Positions 17,690 through 27,150 of a stretch of DNA of 64,000 nucleotides are shown piece after piece. The notes under the pieces are model-generated. The model saw only the letters and a list, made by a program, of their open reading frames with translations, was not told where the DNA came from and did not search any database. The position numbers and the translations under genes were made by a program. Where the stretch lies: NCBI GenBank assembly GCA_937135955.1, contig CAKZOB010000041.1, forward strand, positions 80,464 through 144,463. Direction: 5' to 3'. The stretch is from an uncultured Anaerolineales bacterium. GTDB lineage: Bacteria; Chloroflexota; Anaerolineae; Aggregatilineales; Aggregatilineaceae. Numbering within the stretch: the first letter of the stretch is position 1; the number at the start of each line of letters is the position of its first letter.

Positions 17690-19237
17690 TCAGCCCCAAC
17701 CGGGCAAGGGCAGCACGCTGACCCGGAACGCGCCGTGATGGATAGTGCCCACTACGAACAGCGTCGCGCCACCCCACATGCTCACCACGGCCACACCCGT
17801 CAGGATCACCCAGGCGACGAAACCATCCCTGGCCAAAGCCACGTCGTCCGGGTGAGCCTCGACGGCGCTGAAGTGCTCTTCGAAAAGAGTGATCGCCGGG
17901 TAGGCTTCGCGTAAGGCGGCCTGATTGGTGTCGCTGCGCAGGTAGACAGCGGCTATTGCGCCCAGCGTCAGCGCCAGCACCAGGCTCAGCGCGAACACCA
18001 CTGCTCCAAACAGCGCCCACCGCCGTCCGGCGCGAGCGCGCCCGCGCCGGACGTGAGCCGCTCCAGGGCCATCCTCATAGACCAGCCCGTCGCTTTCCAG
18101 CGTGATGTAGACGCGGTCGGCGCGCAGACCGCTGAATAGCAGCAGCAACAGGTACCAGGCCAGGCCGATGCCGGTCAACAGGGCCAGCAGCCATCCGCCA
18201 GCGCCCAGCGCCTTGCCGCGCGATAGCACAGCGGCGGTCGCCGTGCGCTGATGGAGCCGGTAGCCGCCGCGCAGGTAATCGCCAACCCGTTGTTGCAGGT
18301 AGGCCAAGCCCGGAGCCAGAGGCGCAGCGACAGGCGGTGGGCTGTAGACCGGTGCAGGCGGCGCAATGAAAGCAGGCGGCGGGGGAGTGACGGGCGGCGT
18401 CCGTGGTGGCGGCTCAACGCGCAGATGACGCGGCGTGATGCTTTCCCGCGGGCCAGGGGCAGGCTCGTGCACGCGCGGCTGTGTGACCGCGACCGGCGGG
18501 GTCTCCCTGCGATCGGTATCCTCGTAGGGCAGGCGTGCTTCTGCCTCGATCTCCTCCGGCGGGAAAGGCGTGGTCATGCCTCCTGGCGGCGTGTGTCCGG
18601 CGGGAGGGGCTGGCCTGGCACCCGGCGGCGCGATCCCTTCGAGGGGGGCCAGTTCCGGCGGGAGGGGCCGCTCCTCGACGGCGGCTACGGGTGCTTCCGG
18701 CCCGCCGGCTTCCTCGGTAACCTCAGGGAAACGCTGCGCATTCCGGCGGTTTTCCTCACCCACAGCTTCGCTTGGCTCAGCCTGCCCTCTCTCCGCGTCG
18801 GAGAAGGGGCTGTATGGTGCGTCAGCGTCGAGCGGAGGCGGGGTAAAGTGGGGTGAAGCAACCTGCCCCTCCAGTTCTTTATCTGAGGGCACTTCTGCAC
18901 CAGGGGCTTCCTCAGCGGCAGCAACGCCTGCTGCTTCCTCCGGAGGTATGATGGCCGTGGGCGCATCGCGCGGCGTTTCCGCGGGCGCAGAGATCAGCTC
19001 CTCAGCCGCAGGGACTTCGTCTTCCAGCGCGAAGATCGCAGTGGCCGAGTCGGGGGGCGTCTGCTCCGCTGCCTCAGACACGTCTTCGGCGACCGGTTCC
19101 TGGTCATCCAGCGGGGCGATCACCGTGGCCGGGTCTTGCGCCAGGGGGGATAAAACCTGGCCGCACTGCGAACAGGCCGTCGCGGTCATACTCACCGGAG
19201 CACCGCAACGTGGGCAGGGGTAACTATCAGCGGGCAC
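17690..19237 (-). CDS. Zinc-ribbon membrane protein with disordered acidic/proline-rich region
   Basis: A 515-residue protein I cannot assign to a named family. The N-terminus is a double-Cys zinc ribbon (CPRCG at 8-12, CSQCG at 22-26). Residues about 30-300 are low-complexity: Glu/Ala-rich, then Pro-rich (PPPRTPPVTPPPPAF). The C-terminal 200 residues contain three hydrophobic segments (around GWLLALLTGIGLAWYLLLLL, ALFGAVVFALSLVLALTLGA and a final FVAWVILTGVAVVSMWGG). The GTG start at 19237 follows AAAGGA at 8 bases. The layout resembles other bacterial zinc-ribbon proteins with a disordered linker and membrane anchor; the role is unknown. It is divergent from the PPOX gene. Confidence 0.75.
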   Translation of the reverse strand: MPADSYPCPRCGAPVSMTATACSQCGQVLSPLAQDPATVIAPLDDQEPVAEDVSEAAEQTPPDSATAIFALEDEVPAAEELISAPAETPRDAPTAIIPPEEAAGVAAAEEAPGAEVPSDKELEGQVASPHFTPPPLDADAPYSPFSDAERGQAEPSEAVGEENRRNAQRFPEVTEEAGGPEAPVAAVEERPLPPELAPLEGIAPPGARPAPPAGHTPPGGMTTPFPPEEIEAEARLPYEDTDRRETPPVAVTQPRVHEPAPGPRESITPRHLRVEPPPRTPPVTPPPPAFIAPPAPVYSPPPVAAPLAPGLAYLQQRVGDYLRGGYRLHQRTATAAVLSRGKALGAGGWLLALLTGIGLAWYLLLLLFSGLRADRVYITLESDGLVYEDGPGAAHVRRGRARAGRRWALFGAVVFALSLVLALTLGAIAAVYLRSDTNQAALREAYPAITLFEEHFSAVEAHPDDVALARDGFVAWVILTGVAVVSMWGGATLFVVGTIHHGAFRVSVLPLPGWG

Positions 19238-19298
19238 TGGCGCGTCCTTTCTGATAAGTCAATGGTGCTTTCATTGTACCGCGCTTTCGCTGCTGCAT

Positions 19299-19328
19299 TG
19301 GACAGTCGGGACGCTCTGTGCCTAGAAT
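19299..19328 (+). promoter_or_regulatory. Promoter of the PPOX-class gene
   Basis: TGGACA (19299-19304), 18 bases, TAGAAT (19323-19328), about 75 bases upstream of the ATG at 19403; similar to the pair at 16281-16309. Confidence 0.5.
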
Positions 19329-19402
19329 CTGTTCCGGTGCGCAGTGTCCGCTATGCGCCTCTACGATCGCAGTCAGATTACTGATATGAGGAGAACTGAT
19401 TG

Positions 19403-19813
19403 ATGGCTGTACCAATTCCTGACACACACCGCGATCTGCTGGACGGGCCGGTAGTTGTCGCCCTGATCACTGTCATGCCGAACGGACAGCCGCAGGCGAC
19501 GCCGGTCTGGTGCAACACCGACGGTGACTACATCCTGGTCAACACGGCGCGCGGTCGCCAGAAGGATCGCAACATGAGCCGCAATCCCAGGGTGACACTG
19601 TTGGCGATTGATCCCAAAAACCCGTTCCGCTGGATCGAGGTGCGCGGTCAGGTGATGGAGATCACCGAAGAAGGGGCTGTGGAACACATCAACGCGCTGT
19701 CGAAGCTGTACACCGGCAACCCGGACTACTACAGCTTCAACCCGGCGGCCAAGGGCAAAGAGACGCGCGTGATCTACCGCATCGAGCCACTCAAAGTCGT
19801 CGCCTTCGGTTAG
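19403..19813 (+). CDS. PPOX class flavin/F420-dependent oxidoreductase
   Basis: A 136-residue split-barrel flavoprotein of the pyridoxamine 5'-phosphate oxidase-like family. Family features are the N-terminal GPVVVALITVMPNGQPQATPVWCNTDGDYILVNTA strands, the cofactor-binding GRQKDRNMSRNPRVTLLAID segment, and the RWIEVRGQVMEI strand. It is the size of the short PPOX-class F420-dependent proteins; whether it uses FMN or F420 cannot be decided from sequence alone. ATG 19403 follows AGGAG at 10 bases (an adjacent TTG codon at 19400 is less likely). Confidence 0.88.
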   Translation: MAVPIPDTHRDLLDGPVVVALITVMPNGQPQATPVWCNTDGDYILVNTARGRQKDRNMSRNPRVTLLAIDPKNPFRWIEVRGQVMEITEEGAVEHINALSKLYTGNPDYYSFNPAAKGKETRVIYRIEPLKVVAFG

Positions 19814-19921
19814 CGCGGGCCTGACGCCACTGTTTGCCCTGCGATCGGCGTGCGCCCTCTTGCCGACGGCCACGCTGTGGGTTACGTTATAGAAAACACT
19901 GCACTACCAGGCAGGCATAGC

Positions 19922-21013
19922 ATGATGGTATTGAAGCGCAGACACCAGGTGTGGAGCAGGGGCGCTGTGCTGGGGCTGGCGCTGATGATCGTGGCGCTCG
20001 GTTCGCTGGCGGGGGCGCACGCTCAGGGTGACCCGCCCCCCTCGGCACGGCTCAACGGTCTGATCCATCAGTATCAGACGTGGAACAATTGCAGCGGGGC
20101 CAACCTGACGATGGCGCTATCCTACTTCGGCTGGGGTTTCGATCAGGACATCGCCCGGCGCTGGCTCAAGCCCAATGTCGAGGACAAGAATGTCTCTCCC
20201 TGGGAGATGACCGACTACGTCAATAAGGTGCAGACCACCCTGCCCAGCGTGCGCGCCATCTGGCGCTATGGCGGCGACCTGGCCGTGATCAAACGCCTGA
20301 TCGCGGCAGGGTTCCCCGTGATCGTCGAGAGCGGCTTCGACGTGGAAGACCTGGGCTGGATGGGGCATTACGAAACGGTCGTCGCTTACGACGATCCTTC
20401 GCAGACGATCTGGGTCTACGATAGCTACTTGGGGCCAGCCGGCTACGGGCGCGCGCATTCCTACGCCGACTTCGACTACTGGTGGCGGCACTTCAACCGC
20501 GCCTTCATCGTGCTGTTCACGCTGGAACGCGAGGCCGACCTGCGGGCGGCATTGGGTGATTACGTCTCCCCAGAGAACGCAACTACCATTGCCTTGCGCA
20601 CCGCCCGTCAGGAGGCAGCCGCCAATCCCGGCGACCCCTGGGCCTGGCTGAACATGGGCGTGTCGAACGCAAAACTGGGCAACTATTTCGACGCCGCGAC
20701 CGCCTTCGATCAGGCTTTCGCGCTGGGCCTGCCCTACCGCGTCACCTGGTATATCTTCAGCCCCTTCGAAGCCTACTGGAACGTGGGTCGCTTCCAGGAT
20801 GTGATCGCGCTCGCCAACAATACCGAAGCCACCACGGTCTACGTGGAAGAACTCTACTACTGGCGCGGCATGGCGCTGGCGGCCCTGGGGCAGCGCGACC
20901 TGGCGCTCAACGAGTTCAACAAGGCCGTTTCCTACAACCCCAACTTCACCCTGGCCGCCGACCGCCGCGCCCAGGTCGAAGCGGGCATCTTCTGGGCACC
21001 CGCACCGGCCTAA
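19922..21013 (+). CDS. Secreted C39-like papain-fold peptidase with TPR repeats
   Basis: A 363-residue exported protein. After a signal peptide (basic LKRRHQVWSRG, then a hydrophobic stretch to AHAQG) comes a C39_2-type papain fold: Cys57 in WNNCSGANLTMALSYFGWG, the active-site His near 148 in GWMGHYETVVAYDD, and an Asp in IWVYDSYLGP. Residues about 230-360 form TPR-like helices (NPGDPWAWLNMGVSNAKLGNYFDAATAFDQA). The family includes surface cysteine peptidases and peptidase-like proteins. ATG 19922 is chosen just before the signal peptide. It is convergent with the glycosyltransferase gene. Confidence 0.85.
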   Translation: MMVLKRRHQVWSRGAVLGLALMIVALGSLAGAHAQGDPPPSARLNGLIHQYQTWNNCSGANLTMALSYFGWGFDQDIARRWLKPNVEDKNVSPWEMTDYVNKVQTTLPSVRAIWRYGGDLAVIKRLIAAGFPVIVESGFDVEDLGWMGHYETVVAYDDPSQTIWVYDSYLGPAGYGRAHSYADFDYWWRHFNRAFIVLFTLEREADLRAALGDYVSPENATTIALRTARQEAAANPGDPWAWLNMGVSNAKLGNYFDAATAFDQAFALGLPYRVTWYIFSPFEAYWNVGRFQDVIALANNTEATTVYVEELYYWRGMALAALGQRDLALNEFNKAVSYNPNFTLAADRRAQVEAGIFWAPAPA

Positions 21014-21078
21014 GAGACCGTACGGGGCCTCACCCCCGGGCCCTTTTCCATATGGTCTCTGGAGCGCGTCACGCACCC

Positions 21079-23100
21079 CTACGGTCTGTCCACGTGCAGC
21101 GTCGTCAGGTAGACCAGCGACGAGCCGGTCGGTGTGCCGTCGGGGGTGTAGATCGGCACCGCTTCGGCATTGGTCATGTTGTGCAGGCCAATCAGCAGCG
21201 AATAGTCGCCCGGCGGTAGATCGCAGGGGATAGTCAGCGTCCGCCGGTCGAGGTGATAGGTGTCCGTCGCCCAGTCAATGGTGCGCGCGCCACTCGGCCC
21301 GGCATCTACCCTGGCCACTCCCTGCCCGTTGGCGTCGGCCAGCACCAGGCCAATGCCCAGGTCAACGCCTGGCGCGTCAGCAGCGTACCACCAGCTTTCG
21401 AAGGACACGTCCTGACAGGCGCGCACGTTCACACCGCCCGGCAGGTTCCACCCCTGCAGACTGATGGCCTCGCCGAAGCGGGCTTGCGGGGTCAGGGTCT
21501 GCGGCACGCGCCGGTAGGCGACGATCTGATAGACGTTGCGGTCATCTACTAACATCGCCCGTTGCGTATCTCCATACTGACGGTGCAACACTGCCAGGAA
21601 CGGATCGAGCAACGCCGTCCGGTTGTAAGTGATCAGCCAGACGCGCTCCGCCCCGTCGAGGAACTGCGCAAAGCGAGTCAGCGCCTCGTCATCGGCGCTG
21701 AAGACCTGCTGAGCGATCGGATCGTAGGGAAAGTAGTGATTGCTGCCGCCAATGTGGAACATGTTCGCTTTGTCGAGCGAGCCAGGCAGACGGTCGCGCA
21801 GGTAATAGTAGAGCACCTGCGTGCTGGCCGCGTAGTCCTGCACATGGGCGATTACCTTGTCGCCTGGCTGATAGTCCGGCGACATGAACGTCACCAGTTC
21901 GCGGTAGGGCGCGTTGGTGCGGTAGGTGCGGAATTCGGTGAGGGCCGGATAGCCGAGCAACAGGATCGCTGCCAGCCGCGCCTGCCAGGGCAACCGCAGC
22001 AGCCCCAGCGCCGCGACCAGGGCCAGGAAGGGGGTCAGGATGATCAGATTCTTGGAAGTGGCATTGCCCGTTACAAAGCGGTTGGCCAGGAACGCCAGGG
22101 CCAGCATGGCGGCGGGCGCGAGCAGCACGATCAGCACCTGCCCCGCCGCGCCGAAGCGGTAGCGCTCCGCTGCGTAGATGGGACGCTCAGAGCTGTGCCG
22201 TTGAACTGAGCGGCGGCCAGGTGAAGCGTAGGTGCGCCACAGCCACCCCACCGCGGCGCTGAGCAGGGTCACTGTGCCGACGAGCAACAACAGATCGCCG
22301 ATGGCGGCAGGGACGGGCATCATTTCGCGATAGAGTTGTTGGAAGAAGCGCCGGTCGGACGGAAGCGCGTAGCTCTTGCCGCCTGGCCCGGCGACGAAAC
22401 GGTGGAGCAGGGGCAACAGCCACGCCGTCAGCGACAGGCCAACCGCGGCGAACAGGCCGAACGCGCGCAGGTACAGGTCGCGCTGCCAGCGCACCAGTCC
22501 TACAAAAGCTATCGCCAGCCCGGCCAGCAGAAAGCCGCCGTAGTAATGAGTCTGCAGCGCGGCCACGCCGAAAGCCACGAAGAGCAGGGCGCGGGCAAAA
22601 GTGGGTCGCCGCACCCAGCGCAGCAGGGCCAGCGTGCAGCCTGCGGTCACCAGCGTCAGCGCCCCATAGGGTCGGAACTCGTGCATATAGAACTGCGCGA
22701 AGGGCAGCGTGCCCAGCACGAAGACAGCGTAAGCGCCGCCCGCCCGCCCGAACAGGTCAGCCCCCAGCCGCCAGACCAGCGCCAGTGCGATCAGCGTGAT
22801 CAGAGTCGAGAAATAGCGCACGACCGGTTCGGTCTCGCCCGCTTCGCCCAGCGCCTGTACCCAGGCGACCGCTGCCAGTCGCCAGCCCGGCGGGTGCACG
22901 CCGCCCAGCCCCAGCCACTGCACCACTTCGGACAGGTTCATGATCTGCGCGGCGTGCACCGTGTAGATTTCGTCCTCGCGGAAGTTACGATCGTGAAAAT
23001 GGGCGGTGTGCAGCGCCACGCTCGCCAGCAGCAAGACCGCAGCGAGCAAAAGAGTGGTGGTCATCCACTGCCTACCGCCAACGGTTGTTTGAAAGGGCAT
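21079..23100 (-). CDS. GT39/ArnT-like membrane glycosyltransferase
   Basis: A 673-residue polytopic protein of the GT-C fold. After the first membrane helix comes the acidic catalytic motif FREDEIYTVHAAQIMNLSEV in the first external loop, then GVHPPGW and about ten further hydrophobic segments including FAQFYMHEFRPYGAL. The final 200 residues are a soluble extracytoplasmic domain of beta-rich character. Such enzymes transfer a sugar from a lipid-linked donor to protein or glycan outside the membrane. ATG 23100 follows TTAGGAG at 8 bases and leaves 43 bases after rsmH, so the two are probably cotranscribed. The acceptor is unknown. Confidence 0.85.
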   Translation of the reverse strand: MPFQTTVGGRQWMTTTLLLAAVLLLASVALHTAHFHDRNFREDEIYTVHAAQIMNLSEVVQWLGLGGVHPPGWRLAAVAWVQALGEAGETEPVVRYFSTLITLIALALVWRLGADLFGRAGGAYAVFVLGTLPFAQFYMHEFRPYGALTLVTAGCTLALLRWVRRPTFARALLFVAFGVAALQTHYYGGFLLAGLAIAFVGLVRWQRDLYLRAFGLFAAVGLSLTAWLLPLLHRFVAGPGGKSYALPSDRRFFQQLYREMMPVPAAIGDLLLLVGTVTLLSAAVGWLWRTYASPGRRSVQRHSSERPIYAAERYRFGAAGQVLIVLLAPAAMLALAFLANRFVTGNATSKNLIILTPFLALVAALGLLRLPWQARLAAILLLGYPALTEFRTYRTNAPYRELVTFMSPDYQPGDKVIAHVQDYAASTQVLYYYLRDRLPGSLDKANMFHIGGSNHYFPYDPIAQQVFSADDEALTRFAQFLDGAERVWLITYNRTALLDPFLAVLHRQYGDTQRAMLVDDRNVYQIVAYRRVPQTLTPQARFGEAISLQGWNLPGGVNVRACQDVSFESWWYAADAPGVDLGIGLVLADANGQGVARVDAGPSGARTIDWATDTYHLDRRTLTIPCDLPPGDYSLLIGLHNMTNAEAVPIYTPDGTPTGSSLVYLTTLHVDRP

Positions 23101-23143
23101 ACAGTTGCTCCTAATCCTGGCGCTCCATTTCTCCGAATGGGCG

Positions 23144-24112
23144 TTACTTGCCTGTCCGGCCTGCGGAAGATAGCCGCTCCACCACGCGCAGGCGGGCGCT
23201 GCGACTGCGCGGATTGGCGGCGATTTCCGCATCGTCGGGACGGATGGGCTTGCGCGTGACCAGGCGCACGCGGGCCACATGCCCGCAGGTGCACACGGGT
23301 TGACGGGGCGGGCACAGGCAATCCGTCGCCTCAGTCTTGAAAGTCTGCTTGACGAGGCGGTCTTCCAGGCTGTGAAAGCTAATCACGGCCAGCCGCCCGC
23401 CCGGTCGTAACAGGCCGATGGCGACGGGTAGCGTCCGCTCGATTGCGCCCAGTTCGTCGTTGACGGCGATGCGCAGCGCCTGGAATGTGCGCGTGGCCGG
23501 GTGAATTTTCTCGCGCGGGCCGCGGTAAGCACGCGCGACTACGTCGGCCAGTTGTCGTGTGCTGGTCAGCGGGCGCGCAGCGACGATGGCGCGGGCGATA
23601 TGACGGGCGTAGCGTTCCTCACCGTAGCGGTAGAGCACATCAGCCAACGCCTCGGCGTCCCAGGTGTTGACGATTTCGGCAGCGGTGAGATCCCCTGAGG
23701 TGGGATCGAAACGCATGTCCAGCGGTCCGTCGAGCAGAAAAGCGAAGCCCCGTGCCGGATCGTCTACCTGCATGGATGACATGCCCAGGTCGAGCAGGAT
23801 ACCGTCCAGGCCGGGGACGGCGTCAGGCAACCAGGCGGATACCAGCGCGGCCATGTGCTCGTAGCTGGCGTGATGCAGCGTGACGCGCTCTCCAAAAGGG
23901 GCCAGCCGTGCCCTGGCCAGCGCCAGCGCTGCCGGATCGCGATCCAGCCCCCGCAGGCGAGCCTGCGGCGCGGCGCTGAGGATGGCCGCCGCGTGACCGC
24001 CCGCGCCCACCGTCCCGTCCACGAAATATCCCGCCGGGCACTCGGTCACGCGCAGCGTCGCCAGCACGGCCTCCAGCAGCACGGGGATATGGGGATCGGC
24101 GGGAGCATTCAT
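23144..24112 (-). CDS. rsmH: 16S rRNA (cytosine(1402)-N(4))-methyltransferase RsmH
   Basis: A 322-residue S-adenosylmethionine-dependent enzyme that methylates N4 of C1402 in the 30S P site. Visible motifs: HIPVLLEAVL at the N-terminus, the SAM-binding VDGTVGAGGHAAAIL, LDRDPAALALA, GILLDLGMSSMQVDDPARGFAF and the late RLAVISFHSLEDRLVKQTFK, plus Cys residues in CLCPPRQPVCTCG. Length matches the family. A GGAGGA lies about 12 bases before the ATG. In many bacteria rsmH is in the division (dcw) cluster after mraZ; here it is isolated, with only a glycosyltransferase gene downstream. Confidence 0.97.
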   Translation of the reverse strand: MNAPADPHIPVLLEAVLATLRVTECPAGYFVDGTVGAGGHAAAILSAAPQARLRGLDRDPAALALARARLAPFGERVTLHHASYEHMAALVSAWLPDAVPGLDGILLDLGMSSMQVDDPARGFAFLLDGPLDMRFDPTSGDLTAAEIVNTWDAEALADVLYRYGEERYARHIARAIVAARPLTSTRQLADVVARAYRGPREKIHPATRTFQALRIAVNDELGAIERTLPVAIGLLRPGGRLAVISFHSLEDRLVKQTFKTEATDCLCPPRQPVCTCGHVARVRLVTRKPIRPDDAEIAANPRSRSARLRVVERLSSAGRTGK

Positions 24113-24218
24113 CGGCGTCCGGTTTCCTCCGAAGGCAAGAAGAGCTTATCACAGAGAGCGCGGAGAACACAGAAATGAACTGAGGCAAAGAATTAGCAGA
24201 CGCATTGCCTCTGCCCGG

Positions 24219-24315
24219 TTTTACCTCACCCCTGTCTGGCACTGGCGCGCCTCGCTGTCCCCTATCCAGGCGTGGGGAGCAAGCCGAGTGGGGTGAGGCC
24301 GGGAGTGAGGTAAAC
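24219..24315. repeat. Intergenic palindromic repeat, family A (copy 1, diverged)
   Basis: Begins TTTTACCTCACCCC and ends GGGAGTGAGGTAAAC, the same termini as the copies at 37749-37799 and 49889-49955. This copy is longer and less perfect, with an internal GGGGTGAGG block. Confidence 0.7.
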
Positions 24316-24511
24316 AAAGCTATTCGCAGAGTTCCCCTGCACTCTGAAGGAGCACGGAGAGAAGTTCGTCTCAGTCCTCTGTGCTTTCTCGTTCTCCGCG
24401 GTGAGTTTTTCATCTGCCTGGCCTCAAGTGTAGAGGGGGCAGCGGCGAACAGCAAGCCTCAGCGGGTGGGGTGCGTGCAAACTGTGGCGGGCGATTTGCT
24501 GCAGTCTGCTG

Positions 24512-24632
24512 CCCCTCACCCCTACATCCCCTCTCCCTCGCGACGGCGTCGCGGGGCGAGGGGACTTGCTGTCTCTCGCTCAGGCGCTCCCCTTCGCCCG
24601 CGCTACGGGCGAAGGGGCCGGGGGTTGAGGGT
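24512..24632. repeat. Intergenic palindromic repeat, family B (copy 1)
   Basis: Starts GCCCCTCACCCCTAC, contains the inverted pair CCTCGCGAC/GTCGCGGGGCGAGG and the pair CCCCTTCGCCCG/CGGGCGAAGGGG, and ends GGGGGTTGAGGG. It is highly similar to 39032-39142 and weakly to 62072-62186. Confidence 0.8.
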
Positions 24633-24790
24633 CATCAGGCGGGGCAAAGCCGCTGACAACCCTTGCACACCCCTTCCTTAGACGGCAGGTTGTCCCGCCA
24701 GAAAGCTTGGGGTAAAGTTGCAGTAGCACTGCCAGCCATGATAGGCGCTTGCTCGCAGCGTGGCAGAGCGCCATCAACGGAGGGAAAACC

Positions 24791-25393
24791 ATGCCTCGTT
24801 TACTTCGGATGGGCCGCCGCTCACACCCTGCTCAGCCCGCTGAAGTTACTCCGACCGTCGAGGCCGCTGCCGAGGGCGAAGAGGATCACCTGGACCGCGC
24901 GGGACTTGAGCCGTTCGTGCCCGTGCCCGACGAGGATGCCTACGCCCTGCGCGCCTACTCCTACCGTGCCGAGCCACTCCTCCCCGCAGCCGACGCCGTC
25001 AGAGGCGCAGCGCGGCGCAGACGCCTGCGCACACCGCGTCTGCTGCCCGGCCTCCAGGTGCGCTGGGGCTGGTTGATCCTGGCCCTCGCCCTGATCGCTG
25101 GTGGAGCGATCGGCACGCTGCTGCGACAGGGTCGCCTGAGCGAAGAAGATGTCACCTGGTGGCCGATTCTGTCCCTGGCCCTGGCGGGTCTATGGATGCT
25201 GCTGGCGTTGATCCGGCGGCGGGTGGCTTCCTTCCTCGGCGGGGCGGCTCTGGCCGGTGTGGGGCTGAGCGCCCTGCTCGATACCCAGGGCGTCGCTGTG
25301 CTGCGCGAAACGTTGCTGGGGTTGGTACTGGTCAGCACTGGCCTGGGCATCGTCGTCCGCGGCTTCGCGCTGCGCGGACGGATCGCCCGCTGA
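24791..25393 (+). CDS. Hypothetical membrane protein
   Basis: A 200-residue protein I do not recognise. Residues 1-85 are soluble and probably disordered (basic MPRLLRMGRRS, then acidic AAAEGEEDHLD). The second half has three or four hydrophobic segments (GWLILALALIAGGAIGTLL, WPILSLALAGLWMLLALI, FLGGAALAGVGLSALL, TLLGLVLVSTGLGIVVRG) separated by short Arg-rich loops, giving a positive-inside pattern. ATG 24791 follows GGAGG at 7 bases. It precedes the CcdA-thioredoxin gene by 117 bases; a functional link is not shown. Confidence 0.7.
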   Translation: MPRLLRMGRRSHPAQPAEVTPTVEAAAEGEEDHLDRAGLEPFVPVPDEDAYALRAYSYRAEPLLPAADAVRGAARRRRLRTPRLLPGLQVRWGWLILALALIAGGAIGTLLRQGRLSEEDVTWWPILSLALAGLWMLLALIRRRVASFLGGAALAGVGLSALLDTQGVAVLRETLLGLVLVSTGLGIVVRGFALRGRIAR

Positions 25394-25510
25394 TCCCCAG
25401 CGTATCTCCTCAACCTGGCGAACATCTGAAACCCCCATCGCAGAGTTGGCATCTGATGGATAGGACTGAGAGATTCTGATCACCCAGGAAGTACTGGATG
25501 GAGAACAACG

Positions 25511-27133
25511 GTGAGCGGTGACGTAACGATTGGGTTGGCATTTCTGGCTGGGTTGCTGTCGTTCATTTCGCCGTGTGTGCTGCCGCTGGTACCCGCTTAT
25601 GTCGGCTATATGGGGGGACAACTCACGCAGCAGGTCAGCACACCGCACGCCATTGCTCGCGACTTCCGGCAACGCTTCGGCACGCTGACGCATGGCATTT
25701 TCTTTGTGCTGGGCTTCACCCTGTTCTTCGTGATCTTCGGCCTGCTGACGACTGCCGCGGTGTCCTCGCTGACCGAGATTGGCGTCACCGAAGGGCAGGT
25801 GCGCGACGGCATCGCCCGCATCGGCGGCACGGCGGTGATCTTGTTCGGGCTGCATATCATGGGTGTGCTCAATCGCGTGTTCGTCTGGCTCGGCACACAG
25901 GCGGCCAGACTGGATCGCTCGCCCTATGGCAACCTGATTTCCACACTGGTGGGCATTGCCCTGATCGGAGCCATCTACTGGTTGTTCGTCGAATCCTGGT
26001 TCCTGACGCTGGTGGTGATCCTGCTGCTGGGGCAGGTCTTCCGCGACGCGCTCAAGGCCGACACCGCCGGGCAATTCTGGGGGCGCATCATCGCCCGCCT
26101 GCACACGGCCCTTTATGTGGACACGCGCCGCCAGACACGCCCCGACAGTCGCTACGGGTACCTGGGATCGCTCTTCATGGGCGTGGTTTTTTCGGCAGGA
26201 TGGACGCCTTGCATCGGCCCCATCTACGGCGCAGTGCTCACGCTCGCCTCGACCGGCAACTCGATCTCCGAGGCGGGGGTATTGTTGACGGCCTACGCCC
26301 TGGGGCTGGGCATTCCCTTCCTGCTGACAGCCCTGGCGCTGGATCGAGCGCAGGGAGTCTTCCGCCGTCTGCAACGGCACATGCGCGCCATCGAAACCTT
26401 CAGCGGCGTTTTCCTGATCCTGATCGGCGTGCTGGTGTTCAGCGGGCAGTTACAGCAACTGTCTACCCTGGGCACTCAGGGCGACCTGGGCGACTTCCAG
26501 CTCAATATGGAAAACTGCGTGGTAGGCGCGCTGGAAGGGCGCGTGCTCTGGCGCAACGTGCCCGCCTGCATCGGCGACGGCATCAAAGAAGGTTTCTACG
26601 TGGCCGCGCCGCGAGTCAGCGCAGCCTCTGACGATCAAGACCTGGGCGCGGCCCAGGGGGCGACCGCGCCCTCCACTGCGGCGGCGGACGATGTGCCAGT
26701 GGGCCTGAGCGTGGGACAGCGCGCGCCCGATTTCACCGTCGAACTGCTGGACGGGCGCACGGTGGCGCTATCCGACTTTCGCGGACGGCCCGTGCTGCTG
26801 AATTTCTGGGCGACGTGGTGCGGCCCCTGTCGCGAAGAACTGCCCGACTTCCAGGCCGTCTTCGACCTGCAGGGCGGCCCAGAGCGCTTTGTGGTGCTGG
26901 CCGTCAACAACATGGAATCGCGCGAGACAGTCGCGTCGTATGTCAGGGAAGTGGGCCTCACTTTCCCGGTGGCGCTCGACCCCGATGGGCGCGTTAACTT
27001 CGACCTGTATGGCATTCAGGGGTACCCGACCAGCCTCCTGCTCGATGCGAACGGCGTGATCGCCGCCCGCTTCCAGGGATCGCTGCGCGGGCCGCAACTG
27101 CTGGCCGCGCTGGAGTCTTTGCAGACCGGATAG
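25511..27133 (+). CDS. CcdA-type thiol-disulfide transporter fused to TlpA/ResA thioredoxin
   Basis: A 540-residue fusion that would carry electrons across the membrane and deliver them to an extracytoplasmic thioredoxin. Residues 1-315 are the CcdA/DsbD-beta membrane domain with its two reactive Cys motifs, SPCVLPLVPAY (about 21-31) and GWTPCIGPIYGA (about 228-239), and six or more membrane segments. After a linker with two further Cys residues and an Ala/Thr-rich stretch, residues about 395-540 form a TlpA/ResA domain (GQRAPDFTVELLDGRTVALSDF) with the active site WCGPC near 437. Roles in cytochrome c maturation or periplasmic disulfide reduction are typical. GTG start with GGAG 8 bases before. 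DUF2085 follows after 17 bases. Confidence 0.92.
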   Translation: MSGDVTIGLAFLAGLLSFISPCVLPLVPAYVGYMGGQLTQQVSTPHAIARDFRQRFGTLTHGIFFVLGFTLFFVIFGLLTTAAVSSLTEIGVTEGQVRDGIARIGGTAVILFGLHIMGVLNRVFVWLGTQAARLDRSPYGNLISTLVGIALIGAIYWLFVESWFLTLVVILLLGQVFRDALKADTAGQFWGRIIARLHTALYVDTRRQTRPDSRYGYLGSLFMGVVFSAGWTPCIGPIYGAVLTLASTGNSISEAGVLLTAYALGLGIPFLLTALALDRAQGVFRRLQRHMRAIETFSGVFLILIGVLVFSGQLQQLSTLGTQGDLGDFQLNMENCVVGALEGRVLWRNVPACIGDGIKEGFYVAAPRVSAASDDQDLGAAQGATAPSTAAADDVPVGLSVGQRAPDFTVELLDGRTVALSDFRGRPVLLNFWATWCGPCREELPDFQAVFDLQGGPERFVVLAVNNMESRETVASYVREVGLTFPVALDPDGRVNFDLYGIQGYPTSLLLDANGVIAARFQGSLRGPQLLAALESLQTG

Positions 27134-27150
27134 GACAGGGAGAGTAGCTG

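Larger units (their letters stand above)
24113..24790. other. 678-base gene-free region holding two palindromic repeats
   Basis: No supported coding sequence. It contains a family A repeat (24219-24315) and a family B repeat (24512-24632), described separately. The flanking sequence shows no clear promoter pair beyond the Shine-Dalgarno of the gene at 24791. Confidence 0.7.
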
